A stretch of 64,000 nt of DNA from Rhodobacterales bacterium 52_120_T64 (lineage in GTDB: Bacteria; Pseudomonadota; Alphaproteobacteria; Rhodobacterales; Rhodobacteraceae), in NCBI GenBank assembly GCA_002162875.1, contig MABA01000007.1, positions 1 through 64,000 of the forward strand. The letters run 5' to 3'. The position numbers and the translations under genes were made by a program. Positions 8,210 to 18,399 of this stretch are shown one piece after another. The number at the start of each line of letters is the position of its first letter. The first letter of the stretch is position 1. Under the pieces are notes generated by a model. The model saw only the letters and a list, made by a program, of their open reading frames with translations, was not told the origin of the DNA and did not search any database.

Positions 8210-9670
8210 ATGAGTATTTCTAGCGCTATGAATAATGCGTATTCAGGCTTGTCTGCGATGTCACGCTCGGCAGAAACGGTATCAAACAATGTATCAAACG
8301 CGTTGACCGAAGGGTACAGCAGCCAGCAAGTTGAATACACAGCAACGGCTCTGGGCGGCCAAAGTGGCGGCGTTCAAATAGAAGGAATTACACGAAGCGA
8401 AGATGTATTAGCCACGCGGCTACGGCGAACTGCAGCCGCGGATTTTTCTAACACATCCACTAGATCAGAAGCATTGGCCAGATTGGCTGACGCGATGGGT
8501 GAGCCTGGAGATTCGGGTGCGTTGGCTGTTCGGTACGCCGCGGTTGAAGATGCGCTGTCTATGGCGATTAGTGCACCGGACTCGGTAGCGCTTCAGCAGA
8601 GCATTTTGCTTAGCGCAAAGAGCCTCACCACTACGTTCAACCAAATATCGGCGGAGGTGAACCGAGTGCGAACAGATGCCGACGCAGGTATCGCAAAAGA
8701 TGTGGATACGGTTAACACGGCGTTGAAGCAGGTTGAATCACTGAATGCCAAAATCCGGATGCTTTCAATGTCAGGACGAAATGCCTCGGTTTTGGAAGAT
8801 CAGCGACAAATTGCGGTTGATCGAATAAATGAAATAATCCCGATTAGACAAACAAAAACCGACAACGGTGAAATCGCGATCTTTTCACAAGGCGGAGAAG
8901 TACTGTTGAACGGTTCAGCAAGAACACTGGAATTTACGCAAACGTACTTTATTGTGCCTGGCATGACGCTCGCTTCGGGTGCGTTATCGGGCCTGTCCAT
9001 CAACGGAAAACCAATCGATGTCGGTGACGCTGGACAAGGGGTTGAGGGCGGTTCGCTATCTACTAATTTTTTAGTTCGGGATTCGACTGCACCCGAATTC
9101 CAGACCCAGCTCGACGCGCTTGCAGCCGATTTAATCGAAAGGATGCAGAACCCATCTGTTGATCTAACGCTGCTGGTTGGCGATGCTGGATTGTTTACAG
9201 ATGCAGGGGGGTTCTACAGTTCAATCAATAGTATTGGAATTAGCAGTCGTATATCCGTGAATGCATCGGCGGATCCCGAGAATGGTGGAGAATTGTGGCG
9301 GTTGCGAGACGGTGTTGGGGCAATAACGCAAGGGACCGTCGGTGAGAGCGCACAGCTAATTCGTTTTGTAAACGCGTTGGATGAGGACAAACCTGCCTCC
9401 GCAAATATGGGGCTATCCATTTCTATGAGCGGCGTGGGCTTCGCAGAAGAGATCACGTCGTTTTGGGCATTAGAATCCTCTAAAGCGGATGAAGAAGTAG
9501 CTTATAAACAGAACGTGTACTCGTTACTACGCTCCGAGGAGTTAAACGCCGTTGGCGTTGATACTGACAAAGAAATGCAGGCGTTACTTATTATCGAGCA
9601 GGCATACGCCGCGAACGCACGCGTGATTTCTGTTCTGGATGGATTAATGCAAAAATTATTGGAGATGTAG
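8210..9670 (+). CDS. flgK: flagellar hook-associated protein 1 FlgK
   Basis: First hook-filament junction protein. The 486 residues begin SISSAMNNAYSGLSAMSRSA and VSNNVSNALTEGYSSQQVEY, the FlgK-type rod/axial N-terminus, and end with the paired helix KEMQALLIIEQAYAANARVI then SVLDGLMQKLLEM. The central region is helical with a variable insertion. A GAGGAGG ribosome site stands just before the ATG. The order flgE-flgK-flgL and near-abutting spacing fix the assignment. Confidence 0.93.
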   Translation: MSISSAMNNAYSGLSAMSRSAETVSNNVSNALTEGYSSQQVEYTATALGGQSGGVQIEGITRSEDVLATRLRRTAAADFSNTSTRSEALARLADAMGEPGDSGALAVRYAAVEDALSMAISAPDSVALQQSILLSAKSLTTTFNQISAEVNRVRTDADAGIAKDVDTVNTALKQVESLNAKIRMLSMSGRNASVLEDQRQIAVDRINEIIPIRQTKTDNGEIAIFSQGGEVLLNGSARTLEFTQTYFIVPGMTLASGALSGLSINGKPIDVGDAGQGVEGGSLSTNFLVRDSTAPEFQTQLDALAADLIERMQNPSVDLTLLVGDAGLFTDAGGFYSSINSIGISSRISVNASADPENGGELWRLRDGVGAITQGTVGESAQLIRFVNALDEDKPASANMGLSISMSGVGFAEEITSFWALESSKADEEVAYKQNVYSLLRSEELNAVGVDTDKEMQALLIIEQAYAANARVISVLDGLMQKLLEM

Positions 9671-9671
9671 A

Positions 9672-10682
9672 ATGATTACCGTTGGGCAATCGGACCTTGT
9701 GTCTGCAATGAATCTCTCGGGACAAAGCTTACGTACGAAAGCCGCCTTGGCTGTTGCAGGTGGTGAACTCTCATCTGGTACGAAGAGCAATTTGGTTGAA
9801 GCTACGGCTGGTGATCTGGGTAAGTTGTTCGCTATTGATCGCTCAATTTCGCGGCTGCGCTCTGAGGCCGATGCAATTCAGCTGGCCGGAGGAAAATCCG
9901 CGTTGGCACAAACTGCTCTCGGGAATATCCACGAGACCTTGGTTGATTTTGGCCCGCAACTTTTATCTGCAGTCGAACGTGGAGATGTCCAATCTTCGGG
10001 TTTTATCGCAGCTGATGCGCAACAAGCGTTAGGGGCAGTGATCTCGTCACTAAACGTTCGCTATGGGCGGCATAGCATTTTTGCCGGGGCAGCGCTAGAT
10101 CAGCAGGCGGTTGCTCCTGTTGGGGTGATCATAAGCGACATCTCCGCGATTGTTGCAGGTGCTACGGATTCCACCGCAGCCCTCATTGCTATCGATGACT
10201 ATTTTTTTAACCCGGCTGGTGGGTTCGAAACCAATGTATTCTTGGGTGCGACCGAGGACGGCCCGCCATTTCGCGATGAGAGAGGTGAAATTATCAAGTA
10301 TGCACAAAGGGCGGATTCAAAGGAAATACGTAGTGTTATAAGAGCGTTCGCGATTGCAGTCGTTGCCTCCGATGCGCCGAACTTCATAGGTACCTCTGAT
10401 CAGGTAGATCTGCTTCGAGATGCTGGGAACTCTGCTATTTCCGCCACTGATGACATTACCACCCTTAGAGAAACGTTGGGTTTTGCGGAGGGTGGTATCG
10501 AGAGTGCAGCAGCAAGAAACTTTTCGATGAGCAGCGTTTTTCAGTTGGAGAAATCTTCGATGGTTTCGGCGGATCCGTATGAAACGGCAACGAAATTCGA
10601 AGCTTTGCAGGTGCAACTGGAAACAATTTATACAATTACCGCTCGATTATCGGGCCTTTCACTAACAAACTTTTTGAGGTGA
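9672..10682 (+). CDS. flgL: flagellar hook-associated protein FlgL (flagellin-like)
   Basis: Second junction protein between hook and filament; 336 residues. The N-terminus SLRTKAALAVAGGELSSGTK and the C-terminal ETATKFEALQVQLETIYTIT match the coiled-coil ends of the flagellin/FlgL family, though sequence conservation is modest. Its start lies one base after the flgK stop, and flgI follows after 3 bp, so the four genes are one unit. The filament flagellin itself is not in this window. FlgL rather than flagellin is chosen by position next to flgK. Confidence 0.86.
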   Translation: MITVGQSDLVSAMNLSGQSLRTKAALAVAGGELSSGTKSNLVEATAGDLGKLFAIDRSISRLRSEADAIQLAGGKSALAQTALGNIHETLVDFGPQLLSAVERGDVQSSGFIAADAQQALGAVISSLNVRYGRHSIFAGAALDQQAVAPVGVIISDISAIVAGATDSTAALIAIDDYFFNPAGGFETNVFLGATEDGPPFRDERGEIIKYAQRADSKEIRSVIRAFAIAVVASDAPNFIGTSDQVDLLRDAGNSAISATDDITTLRETLGFAEGGIESAAARNFSMSSVFQLEKSSMVSADPYETATKFEALQVQLETIYTITARLSGLSLTNFLR

Positions 10683-10685
10683 TAC

Positions 10686-11807
10686 GTGGATTTTGTGAAA
10701 CTGCTGCGGCATATCCCATTAGTACTCATTATATTTCTTGGTCCGTCTATATCATTTGGGGCAGCTGTCAGGATCAAGGACTTGGTTGAATACGATGGAG
10801 TTCGGGGCAATGATCTGGTTGGATACGGGCTTGTAGTTGGATTGAACGGAACCGGCGACGGTCTTCGAAACTCGCCATTCACCGAAGAGGCGCTTGCGAA
10901 TTTACTAGAACGTCTCGGGATCAATGTTGCAGGTGAACAGTTTCGTCCAAAGAATGTTGCTGCTGTTCTCGTGACGGCCAATTTACCTGCATTTGCACGA
11001 GCAGGTGGGCAGATAGATGTCACCGTATCAGCTATCGGTGACTCAAAAAGTTTGCGGGGTGGTACGTTGATAATGACTCCGTTGAGCGCGGCGGACGGAA
11101 ATATATACGCAGTTGCGCAAGGATCGTTGATCGCTGGCGGGGTTTCTGCGTCGGGAGAGGCGGCAGAAGTGGTGCGCGGCGTTCCAACATCAGCAGTTAT
11201 TCCAGCAGGTGCGCGTGTGGAACGCGAGGTCGATTTCGTTTTGTCCGATATGAGAGACATGCGAGTTGCGTTGCGAAATCCGGACTTCACAACCGCCTTT
11301 CGTATAGAGCAGGCCATTAACGACAGTTTTGGAAAACGCATTGCGACGATGATGGATTCAGGCACTGTACAACTCGATATTCAACGGTCGGGTGCACCGA
11401 GCCCCGCGCATTTGATAAGCATGCTGGAAAATATTGAAGTTGTAACCGCACAAAAAGCTAGGGTTGTTGTTGATCAAAGGTCCGGAACAATTGTGCTGAG
11501 TGATGATGTTCGCATTTCTCGCGTGGCTATATCGCAAGGCAATCTGACGTTGCGGGTAAGAGAGGCCCCGTTGGTGGTGCAGCCAAATCCATTTTCCCAA
11601 TCCGGCGAAGCGATTGTTGTTCCCCGTACCGAGGTTGATATCGAGGAAGAACCCGGAATTGGATTGGCAATGGTTGATGACGCAGTTTCGTTGCCGGAAG
11701 TAATTGAAGGACTAAATGCGTTGGGCGTCTCGCCACAGGACATGATCGATATCTTGAAGGCAATTAAGGCCTCAGGGGCGCTACATGCGGAATTTGTAGT
11801 TCAGTAG
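10686..11807 (+). CDS. flgI: flagellar P-ring protein FlgI
   Basis: Forms the periplasmic P-ring around the rod in the peptidoglycan layer. The 373-residue precursor starts at GTG with a Sec signal peptide (hydrophobic run LVLIIFLGPSISFGA). The mature N-terminus AVRIKDLVEYDGVRGNDLVG and YGLVVGLNGTGDGLRNSPFT are hallmark FlgI blocks. The end LNALGVSPQDMIDILKAIKA and SGALHAEFVV is equally typical. It is the last gene of the motB-flgEKLI run and converges on regB. Confidence 0.96.
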   Translation: MDFVKLLRHIPLVLIIFLGPSISFGAAVRIKDLVEYDGVRGNDLVGYGLVVGLNGTGDGLRNSPFTEEALANLLERLGINVAGEQFRPKNVAAVLVTANLPAFARAGGQIDVTVSAIGDSKSLRGGTLIMTPLSAADGNIYAVAQGSLIAGGVSASGEAAEVVRGVPTSAVIPAGARVEREVDFVLSDMRDMRVALRNPDFTTAFRIEQAINDSFGKRIATMMDSGTVQLDIQRSGAPSPAHLISMLENIEVVTAQKARVVVDQRSGTIVLSDDVRISRVAISQGNLTLRVREAPLVVQPNPFSQSGEAIVVPRTEVDIEEEPGIGLAMVDDAVSLPEVIEGLNALGVSPQDMIDILKAIKASGALHAEFVVQ

Positions 11808-11834
11808 ACCGCGCAAAAGCCAGCACAGATCAGA

Positions 11835-13259
11835 TCAGTCGAATTTTCGGTTTTCCCCAAGGGGACCACGAACGGTGGAATGGATGGCTTCGATTTCCGA
11901 CCTAATCCAAACAACTTCGACGATTGCACCCGTTGGGCGCGCAAATTCGGCTGGTTCCGTGGGCGTCGCTGACCGTTTTCCTGGCACTTCGGATCCGTTG
12001 GCAAAAGTTAGGCGAGCACCGGACCGCTCCAATAAAGTTTTGGCAATGAATAACCCCAGCCCCATCCCCTCATATTCTGGTCGGGAAGTTTGAGACTTTC
12101 GCTTGTCGGTTCGTTTGCGAACAAATGGGTCACCGATTTTTCCGATCAGATCCGGGGGATATCCCATTCCGTCATCGCCAACGTGTATACGTAACTCTGT
12201 TTCGTCCCAATCGATGTCGATCCATACTTGCGTACGCGCAAAATCAACGGCGTTCTGGACGAGATTGCGAAGACCGTGAATGATTTCAGGCTGGCGGGGA
12301 ACTTCCGGTTGATGCGAAACTGGTTCGGCTTGCAATGCTCCGTCAATTCGAATCATGACCATTTTTCCGCGATCCATGTGCGGCGCAGCGGCTTCTTCGA
12401 TTACGGCAGAAATTGGTGCGTGGTGCAGGTGAGTGTCGTCTTTGCCTGCGCGCCCCATGTCGCGTAAAATATCGCGACAACGGTCGGCTTGAGTACTGAT
12501 CAAATTTGCGTCGTCATAAAGATGTGGACGGTCTTCCAACTCATCGGCCAGTTCTGCGGCAACCAATTTTATCGTGGCCAAGGGGGTTCCAAGTTCATGG
12601 GCCGTAGCGGCGACGACACCACCCAATGCGGTTAGGCGTTGTTCGCGGCCCAATGCGAGCTGGGTGGCGGTCAAGGCTTCCGACATCGAGAATGTTTCTT
12701 CGGTAACGCGGTGTGCGTATGCGGCGAGGAAAACGCCGGATGTGACCAGCGCTGCCCATGTGCCGTAAATTAGCAGGTTGGGTAATTGTATCAATTCGCC
12801 GGACATCGTGGTCAACGGCACATAAAGCACCACCAACAGGGATATAAGAGAAATAAACACAAGCCCGATGATGACGGTTGCGCGCAAGGTCAATGCTGCC
12901 GCTGAAACTGTGACTGGCGCCAACATCAAAAAAACAAACGGATTCGATAGTCCGCCAGTTAAAGACACGAGAAATGCTAGCTGAAATAGGTCGAACATCA
13001 ATGTCAGTATCGCATTTTGTTCTGACAATCGATTGTTTGCCGGGAAAACGACCGTTGCAATAATGTTGAAAGCAACGGAAAGCCCCAATGCGCTCGCGCA
13101 AAGATCAAGCCTCAGGTTGATTTCAAGAAAACGGGTAGCGATTATTATTGCGCCCAGCTGGCCCGCAATAGCGAGCCATCGCAAAAGTATAAGTGTTCTT
13201 AAGCGAAGCCATTTGCTGCGTGCCGTGCTGTTGAAAAGATTTAAGTGTGTGTCAAACAT
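11835..13259 (-). CDS. regB: redox sensor histidine kinase RegB/PrrB/ActS
   Basis: Membrane redox-sensing kinase that phosphorylates RegA. The 474 residues hold about six membrane helices (residues 20-185). The quinone-binding signature GGLSNPF is at residues 102-108, and the H-box AHELGTPLATI has the phosphorylated His at 220. A cysteine at residue 260 (DRCRDIL) corresponds to the redox-active Cys known in RegB. ATPase boxes follow: NLVQNAVDFA, VGDDGMGYP and GMGLGLFIAKTLL. It is divergent from senC-regA, the standard arrangement, with about 120 bp between. The C-terminus is somewhat extended. Confidence 0.95.
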   Translation of the reverse strand: MFDTHLNLFNSTARSKWLRLRTLILLRWLAIAGQLGAIIIATRFLEINLRLDLCASALGLSVAFNIIATVVFPANNRLSEQNAILTLMFDLFQLAFLVSLTGGLSNPFVFLMLAPVTVSAAALTLRATVIIGLVFISLISLLVVLYVPLTTMSGELIQLPNLLIYGTWAALVTSGVFLAAYAHRVTEETFSMSEALTATQLALGREQRLTALGGVVAATAHELGTPLATIKLVAAELADELEDRPHLYDDANLISTQADRCRDILRDMGRAGKDDTHLHHAPISAVIEEAAAPHMDRGKMVMIRIDGALQAEPVSHQPEVPRQPEIIHGLRNLVQNAVDFARTQVWIDIDWDETELRIHVGDDGMGYPPDLIGKIGDPFVRKRTDKRKSQTSRPEYEGMGLGLFIAKTLLERSGARLTFANGSEVPGKRSATPTEPAEFARPTGAIVEVVWIRSEIEAIHSTVRGPLGENRKFD

Positions 13260-13381
13260 CGTGTATTGTTATCAGGCGGGACTTGCGCATCCAATAGAGA
13301 ATACGGTAGCGGCATTTTTGCTGTTGAATGTTATGTGGAATACGCCGAATTATAGACCAAATACATAAAAGGATACCTTAC

Positions 13382-13999
13382 ATGTCACGGTTTTTCGCAA
13401 TTATTGCAGTTTTGGTGGTTTTATCAGGCCTGGGGACGGCTTTGTTGTTAATTCTAAGGCCCGCATCAGCGGATCAGTTTGCTGCATGCCGATCGACAGC
13501 AGTTGCTGGAGGAAGTGCTGCGATCGGTGGGCCGTTCGAGTTAACTGACCACAATGATCGACGTGTCACGGATGTCGATGTGATCGATCGCCCGACGCTA
13601 ATGTATTTCGGGTACACTTTTTGTCCAGACGTTTGCCCGTTGGATACCTACCGTAATGCCGAGGCCGTGGCCCTTCTTGGTGAACGCGGTGTCGATGTAA
13701 AACCGGTCATGGTAACCATTGATCCAGCCCGTGATACATCTGAGGCATTGGCGGCATTTGTCGGGTATTTGCATGAGGATATGGTTGGTCTGACAGGCAC
13801 AACCGAGGAAATAGCCGCCGCAATAAAAGCGTATCGGGTGTACGCAGCGAAGAACGGAGAGGGGGAAAACTATTTGATGGATCACTCAACCTGGACATAT
13901 CTGATGGCGCCGGAACACGGGTTTCTTGAATTTTTTGGTCGTGACACTTCCCCGGAAGACATGGCCGATCAGGTTGCTTGCTTCGTCGACAAGCTGTAA
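13382..13999 (+). CDS. senC: SCO1/SenC copper chaperone-like protein
   Basis: Membrane-tethered thioredoxin-fold protein that delivers copper to cytochrome oxidase and influences Reg signalling. The chosen ATG gives 205 residues, with one N-terminal membrane anchor (residues 4-25). The copper motif FCPDVCP places Cys at 81 and 85, with the partner His at 168 (MDHSTWTYLM), so all three ligands are present. The frame is open upstream to 13328, but that extension does not resemble the family. It lies between regB and regA, as in other Rhodobacteraceae. Confidence 0.93.
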   Translation: MSRFFAIIAVLVVLSGLGTALLLILRPASADQFAACRSTAVAGGSAAIGGPFELTDHNDRRVTDVDVIDRPTLMYFGYTFCPDVCPLDTYRNAEAVALLGERGVDVKPVMVTIDPARDTSEALAAFVGYLHEDMVGLTGTTEEIAAAIKAYRVYAAKNGEGENYLMDHSTWTYLMAPEHGFLEFFGRDTSPEDMADQVACFVDKL

Positions 14000-14065
14000 C
14001 ACCTAGAATTAAAGGTGTAGTTCGATTGCATATAAGGAATATCGAATATAATAAGGGGAACGACA

Positions 14066-14620
14066 ATGGCGGAAAATACGCTGCAAGAAATCGGTGAAGA
14101 TAATTCACTGCTACTTCTCGACGATGACGAACCGTTTCTTCGGCGACTTGCGCGCGCGATGGAAAAGCGCGGTTTTAACGTTACCGCTGCCCAAAGCATT
14201 GCTGAGGGCAAAGGTGCGGTGGCTAATAGGCCAGCGGCATATGCAGTGGTTGATTTGCGGTTGGAGGATGGAAATGGTCTTGATGTCGTTGAAATGCTTC
14301 GCGAAAAGCGCCCTGATGCGCGGATTGTTGTTCTTACAGGTTACGGTGCGATAGCGACAGCTGTCGCCGCGGTGAAAATTGGTGCTACAGATTACTTGTC
14401 TAAGCCCGCAGATGCTAACGACATTACGAATGCGTTGCTCGCGCGGCCAGAAAACAAACCTCCGCCCCCTGAAAATCCGATGTCAGCTGACCGAGTTCGA
14501 TGGGAGCATATCCAACGTGTATTTGAACTTTGTGATCGCAATGTTTCCGAAACAGCGCGTCGTTTGAACATGCATCGTCGCACATTGCAGCGGATACTGG
14601 CAAAACGTAGCCCACGATAA
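14066..14620 (+). CDS. regA: redox response regulator RegA/PrrA/ActR
   Basis: DNA-binding partner of RegB controlling respiration, cytochromes and redox-responsive genes. The 184-residue protein has a receiver domain with the acidic pocket LLLDDDEP near 16-23 and phospho-acceptor Asp63 (VVDLRLEDG). A short proline linker precedes a Fis-type helix-turn-helix, VSETARRLNMHRRTLQRILA. This compact two-domain form is characteristic of RegA. The petABC operon, a known type of target, begins 1 kb downstream. Confidence 0.96.
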   Translation: MAENTLQEIGEDNSLLLLDDDEPFLRRLARAMEKRGFNVTAAQSIAEGKGAVANRPAAYAVVDLRLEDGNGLDVVEMLREKRPDARIVVLTGYGAIATAVAAVKIGATDYLSKPADANDITNALLARPENKPPPPENPMSADRVRWEHIQRVFELCDRNVSETARRLNMHRRTLQRILAKRSPR

Positions 14621-14625
14621 AGCTG

Positions 14626-15045
14626 ATGGCAGGTGCAAAAACTCTTCCGAGTGATGCGAGTGTGGAGCAATATTTGCTATCTGTTGAAAATGATGAACGG
14701 CGCGAGGATACCCGCGCTGTGATCGCAATGATGGAGCGGATCACGTGTCACCCACCTGTTATGTGGGGTAATTCAGTCATCGGATTCGACACATATCACT
14801 ACAAATATGCAAGCGGTCGCGAAGGCGAATGGATGGTTTCTGCAGTCGCGCCGCGAAAGGTGACCCTAACCATATATGTAATGGCCGGATTTGATCGGTT
14901 TAGTGATTTGATGGGAAAACTTGGCAAATATAAGACGGGATCTTCTTGTTTGTATTTGACGAAGTTGTCAGATGCGGACCCTGAAGTTCTGGAAGAACTA
15001 ATCACAGCTTCGGTGTCGTATATGCGCGAAACTTACCAAAAGTAG
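14626..15045 (+). CDS. DUF1801-family protein
   Basis: A 139-residue soluble protein of the DUF1801 (YdhG-like) fold. Recognisable are the helical start ASVEQYLLSVENDERREDTR, the CHPPVMWGNSVIGFDTYHYK block and GKYKTGSSCLYLTKLSD. No catalytic residues are established for the family, and its role is unknown. It lies 5 bp after regA and so is probably co-transcribed with it, though the overlap in function is not evident. Confidence 0.75.
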   Translation: MAGAKTLPSDASVEQYLLSVENDERREDTRAVIAMMERITCHPPVMWGNSVIGFDTYHYKYASGREGEWMVSAVAPRKVTLTIYVMAGFDRFSDLMGKLGKYKTGSSCLYLTKLSDADPEVLEELITASVSYMRETYQK

Positions 15046-15495
15046 TTAATCGCGAAGTTGGCGCAGAGCTTCGGCAACCGCGATACCAGCCGACATCGCA
15101 ACATTCAGAGATCGACCACCCCCAGGCATCGGGATGACTATTGCCGCGTCGGCACGGCCGTGAACTTCAGTTGGCACGCCTGCACTCTCGCGACCCATCA
15201 ATACTGTATCGTCTTTCTGAAATTTGAAATCCCAAAGGGGTGTGGCACCCTCGGTTGTCATCAAAATTATGCGTCCGGCAGGCTTGTCCAAAAGGTACGA
15301 TTCCCACGAATTATGTCGCGATATTTCCGCCAAGTCGGTGTAATCCATAGCCGATCTCCGAAGGGCTTTTACTGAAAATGGAAATCCGCACGGCTCAATC
15401 ACATCAATAGGGACCGCGAAACATGCACCCAATCGAATCATACTGCCAAGGTTTAAGGCAATATCTGGCTGATAACTTGCTAATCTGACGTTCAT
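15046..15495 (-). CDS. trmL: tRNA (cytidine(34)-2'-O)-methyltransferase TrmL
   Basis: SPOUT-class methyltransferase that 2'-O-methylates the wobble base of tRNA-Leu. The ATG at 15495 gives 149 residues, the normal TrmL size; an open frame extends upstream to 15663 but that part is unlike the family and lies in the petA leader. Motifs include QPDIALNLGSMIRLGACF near the N-terminus, the knot loop VLMGRESAGVP and IPMPGGGRSLNVAMSAGIAV. It is divergent from petA with 160 bp between. Confidence 0.9.
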   Translation of the reverse strand: MNVRLASYQPDIALNLGSMIRLGACFAVPIDVIEPCGFPFSVKALRRSAMDYTDLAEISRHNSWESYLLDKPAGRIILMTTEGATPLWDFKFQKDDTVLMGRESAGVPTEVHGRADAAIVIPMPGGGRSLNVAMSAGIAVAEALRQLRD

Positions 15496-15654
15496 ACCTT
15501 GAAAAATACCTTTAACTAACAAGTGCGGCGCAAAGTCCGCTGGACCCAAGGGGCTTGCAGGTGTATTCCCCTCCCCTAATGTACCCATCTTTCGGTGGGC
15601 GCTACCGCAATTCTTTGCCTCAATTCCGGGGCAGTTACTAGAGGAGAGTATCTT

Positions 15655-16215
15655 TTGTCTCACGCAGAAGACACAGGCTCGCGTCGCGATTTTCTATATG
15701 TCGCCACCGCATCGGCCGGCGCAGTGGCCACGGGCGCTGCAGTTTGGCCGCTGGTTTCACAGATGAACCCGAGTGCCGACGTGCAAGCGTTGGCCTCGAT
15801 CGAGGTTGACGTTGCTGACATGGAGGTTGGCACTCAGCTGACTGTCAAATGGCGCGGTAAACCTGTTTTTGTTCGTCGCCGTTCAGCCGAAGAAATCGAA
15901 GCTGGTCGCGCCCAGGATGTTTCCACATTGCCAGATGGCGACGCACGTAACGCAAATGCTGATTCAGACGCGGACGCGAGCGATTCCAACCGTACGCTGG
16001 ATGAAGCTGGCGAATGGCTGGTGATGATGGGTGTTTGTACTCACCTTGGCTGTGTTCCGCTGGGCGATGGCGCTGGTGACTTTGGTGGCTGGTTCTGCCC
16101 ATGTCACGGTTCGCACTATGACACAGCAGGTCGTATCCGTAAGGGTCCTGCTCCTGAAAATCTTCCGGTTCCAGTCGCGAGTTTCATCTCCGACACCGTG
16201 ATCAAACTAGGCTGA
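15655..16215 (+). CDS. petA: ubiquinol-cytochrome c reductase Rieske iron-sulfur subunit
   Basis: Carries the [2Fe-2S] cluster of cytochrome bc1. The start is taken as TTG at 15655, giving the N-terminus [14 protein letters not shown] seen in Rhodobacter homologues, with GAGGAG 8 bases upstream; total 186 residues. A Tat-type motif SRRDF precedes one membrane helix. The cluster ligands are in CTHLGC and CPCHGSH, near the C-terminus. First gene of petABC, with 11 bp to petB. Confidence 0.95.
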   Translation: MSHAEDTGSRRDFLYVATASAGAVATGAAVWPLVSQMNPSADVQALASIEVDVADMEVGTQLTVKWRGKPVFVRRRSAEEIEAGRAQDVSTLPDGDARNANADSDADASDSNRTLDEAGEWLVMMGVCTHLGCVPLGDGAGDFGGWFCPCHGSHYDTAGRIRKGPAPENLPVPVASFISDTVIKLG

Positions 16216-16226
16216 GGGAGAGTACA

Positions 16227-17543
16227 ATGAGTGGTATTCCACACGACCATTACGAGCCAAAGACCGGCTTCGAAAAATGGCTACACGAGCGTCTGCCAAT
16301 TGTAAGCCTCGCTTACGACACGCTGATGATCCCGACACCAAAAAACCTTAACTGGTGGTGGATCTGGGGCATTGTGTTGGCATTCTGCCTCGTTTTGCAG
16401 ATCATTACAGGTATCATTCTGGCGATGCACTACACGCCGCATGTTGATCTGGCGTTCGCGTCGGTTGAGCACATTATGCGTGATGTAAATGCAGGCTGGG
16501 CGATCCGGTACACACATATGAACGGCGCTTCGTTGTTCTTTATGGCCGTATACATCCACATTTTCCGTGGTCTTTACTACGGTTCATATAAAGCGCCGCG
16601 CGAAATCACATGGATCATCGGTATGTTGATCTACCTTGCGATGATGGCAACGGGTTTCCTTGGCTACGTTCTTCCATGGGGTCAAATGTCCTTCTGGGGC
16701 GCGACTGTTATCACTGGCTTGTTTGGTGCGATCCCGTTCATCGGCGAGCCAATTCAGGCGTGGTTGCTCGGTGGACCTGCAGTTGGTAACCCAACGCTGA
16801 ACCGCTTCTTCTCGCTTCACTATCTTCTACCGTTCGTGATCGTTGGCCTTGTCGCGGTTCACATGTGGGCGTTCCACACAACGGGCAACAACAACCCAAC
16901 GGGTGTTGAGGTTCGTCGTGGATCGAAAGAAGAAGTCAAGAAAGACACGCTTCCGTTCTGGCCTTACTTCGTGATCAAAGATCTGTTCGCACTGGTTGTT
17001 GTGCTTGCGATCTTCGTGGCGGTTATCTGGACTATGCCGAACTATTTCGGTCACCCGGACAACTATTTGATTGCCAACCCGCTGGTAACGCCCGCGCATA
17101 TTGTTCCTGAATGGTACTACTTGCCGTTCTACGCAATCCTGCGTGCGTTCACCGCTGACGTTGCAATCGTTCAACTGGTTAGCTGGGTCACTGGCGGCAT
17201 CGTTGACGCGAAGTTCTTTGGCGTACTGGCAATGTTCGGTTCGATCTTCGTCATGGCACTGGTGCCTTGGCTGGATACAAGCCGCACACGTTCGGGTACA
17301 TACCGTCCGATGTTCAAATGGTTCTTCTGGTTCTTTGTCATCGACTTTATGGTTCTGATGTGGGCTGGCGCTATGCCTGCCGAGCCTCCGTACTCCATCA
17401 TTTCTTTGGTCGGTGCTGCGTATTGGTTCGCTTACTTCCTCGTTATCCTGCCGGTTCTTGGCTTGGTCGAGAAAGCGAAAACACCGCCAGCGACTATCGA
17501 AGAAGATTTCGATGCCCATTATAAGCCCGAAGCGGCTGAGTAA
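16227..17543 (+). CDS. petB: cytochrome b of the bc1 complex
   Basis: Membrane core of the bc1 complex, binding haems bL and bH and forming the quinol-oxidation and quinone-reduction sites. The 438-residue length fits the full-length (not split) bacterial cytochrome b with about eight helices. Visible features are [20 protein letters not shown] and [19 protein letters not shown]-type haem histidines, the Qo-site [14 protein letters not shown], and [20 protein letters not shown]. It lies between petA and petC in one operon. Confidence 0.98.
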   Translation: MSGIPHDHYEPKTGFEKWLHERLPIVSLAYDTLMIPTPKNLNWWWIWGIVLAFCLVLQIITGIILAMHYTPHVDLAFASVEHIMRDVNAGWAIRYTHMNGASLFFMAVYIHIFRGLYYGSYKAPREITWIIGMLIYLAMMATGFLGYVLPWGQMSFWGATVITGLFGAIPFIGEPIQAWLLGGPAVGNPTLNRFFSLHYLLPFVIVGLVAVHMWAFHTTGNNNPTGVEVRRGSKEEVKKDTLPFWPYFVIKDLFALVVVLAIFVAVIWTMPNYFGHPDNYLIANPLVTPAHIVPEWYYLPFYAILRAFTADVAIVQLVSWVTGGIVDAKFFGVLAMFGSIFVMALVPWLDTSRTRSGTYRPMFKWFFWFFVIDFMVLMWAGAMPAEPPYSIISLVGAAYWFAYFLVILPVLGLVEKAKTPPATIEEDFDAHYKPEAAE

Positions 17544-17565
17544 GAGACGAAAAGGAAACATAAAG

Positions 17566-18378
17566 ATGTTTAAGAAAACAATCCTTTCCGCACTCCTAGC
17601 GGCTGGCCTTTCCACCGGAGCCTATGCTTCCGGTGCGGAAAGCCACATCGAAGACTTCAGCTTTAGCTTTGAAGGTCCATTTGGAAGCTACGACGAGCAC
17701 CAGTTGCAACGCGGTCTTCAGGTTTACACCGCAGTTTGTTCAGCATGTCACGGTTTGCAATACGTTGCTTTCCGTAACCTTGGTGACGAAGGCGGTCCGG
17801 CGCTTGATGAAGATCAGGTCAAAGCCTATGCGGCACAGTTTTCACTCTATGACGAAGAATCAAACTCTTATCTGTATGATTCTGAGAAAGACGAGTTCCG
17901 TCAATTCATTGTATCGGATAATTTTCCGATTCATAATGCTGCCGATCCCGTTGCGCCTGACCTTAGTTTGATGGCGAAAGCCCGCGCTGGCTTCCACGGA
18001 CCTTGGGGGCTTGGAATCAATCAGGTTGTCAAAGGTATGGGTGGCCCAGAATACATCGCCTCTATCCTGACCGGTTACACTGGCCACGAAAAAGAGGAAG
18101 CCGGCACGACTTTCTATGAAAACACCGCCTTCCCTGGTGGTTGGATCGCAATGGCGCCGCCACTGGATGATGACTTTGTAGAATACCGTGATGGTCACGA
18201 TGCAGACGTTCACCACATGTCGCAAGACGTTGCTGCGTTCTTGATGTGGACGGCCGAACCTAAGATGACAGCACGCAAAGAAACAGGGTTCCTTGTTTTC
18301 GTGTTCATGGTCTTCTTGGCGTCGCTGCTTTACCTAACAAACAAACGTTTGTGGGCTCCGCACAAGTATAAAGACTGA
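17566..18378 (+). CDS. petC: cytochrome c1 of the bc1 complex
   Basis: Haem-c subunit passing electrons to soluble cytochrome c. The ATG at 17566 gives 270 residues, with signal peptide [20 protein letters not shown] then ASG. Haem is attached at CSACHG, near residue 58, and the Met ligand region lies in the C-terminal third ([11 protein letters not shown]). A C-terminal membrane anchor is followed by [12 protein letters not shown], a conserved c1 ending. It is shorter than the Rhodobacter protein in the insertion before the anchor. A strong terminator follows. Confidence 0.97.
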   Translation: MFKKTILSALLAAGLSTGAYASGAESHIEDFSFSFEGPFGSYDEHQLQRGLQVYTAVCSACHGLQYVAFRNLGDEGGPALDEDQVKAYAAQFSLYDEESNSYLYDSEKDEFRQFIVSDNFPIHNAADPVAPDLSLMAKARAGFHGPWGLGINQVVKGMGGPEYIASILTGYTGHEKEEAGTTFYENTAFPGGWIAMAPPLDDDFVEYRDGHDADVHHMSQDVAAFLMWTAEPKMTARKETGFLVFVFMVFLASLLYLTNKRLWAPHKYKD

Positions 18379-18399
18379 ATTTTTCGGTAATTGAATTTG

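Noticed and set aside
10628-11365. Long open frame of 245 codons on the strand opposite flgI
   Set aside because: It mirrors the codon pattern of flgI; the peptide is rich in Ser, Thr, Pro and Arg with no domain, and flgI is certain. Similar mirror frames opposite motB (6106-6807), petB (16827-17615), ccrM and polA were dropped for the same reason.
15496-15663. N-terminal extension of TrmL
   Set aside because: It would make an atypically long TrmL and runs through the petA leader and start codon.
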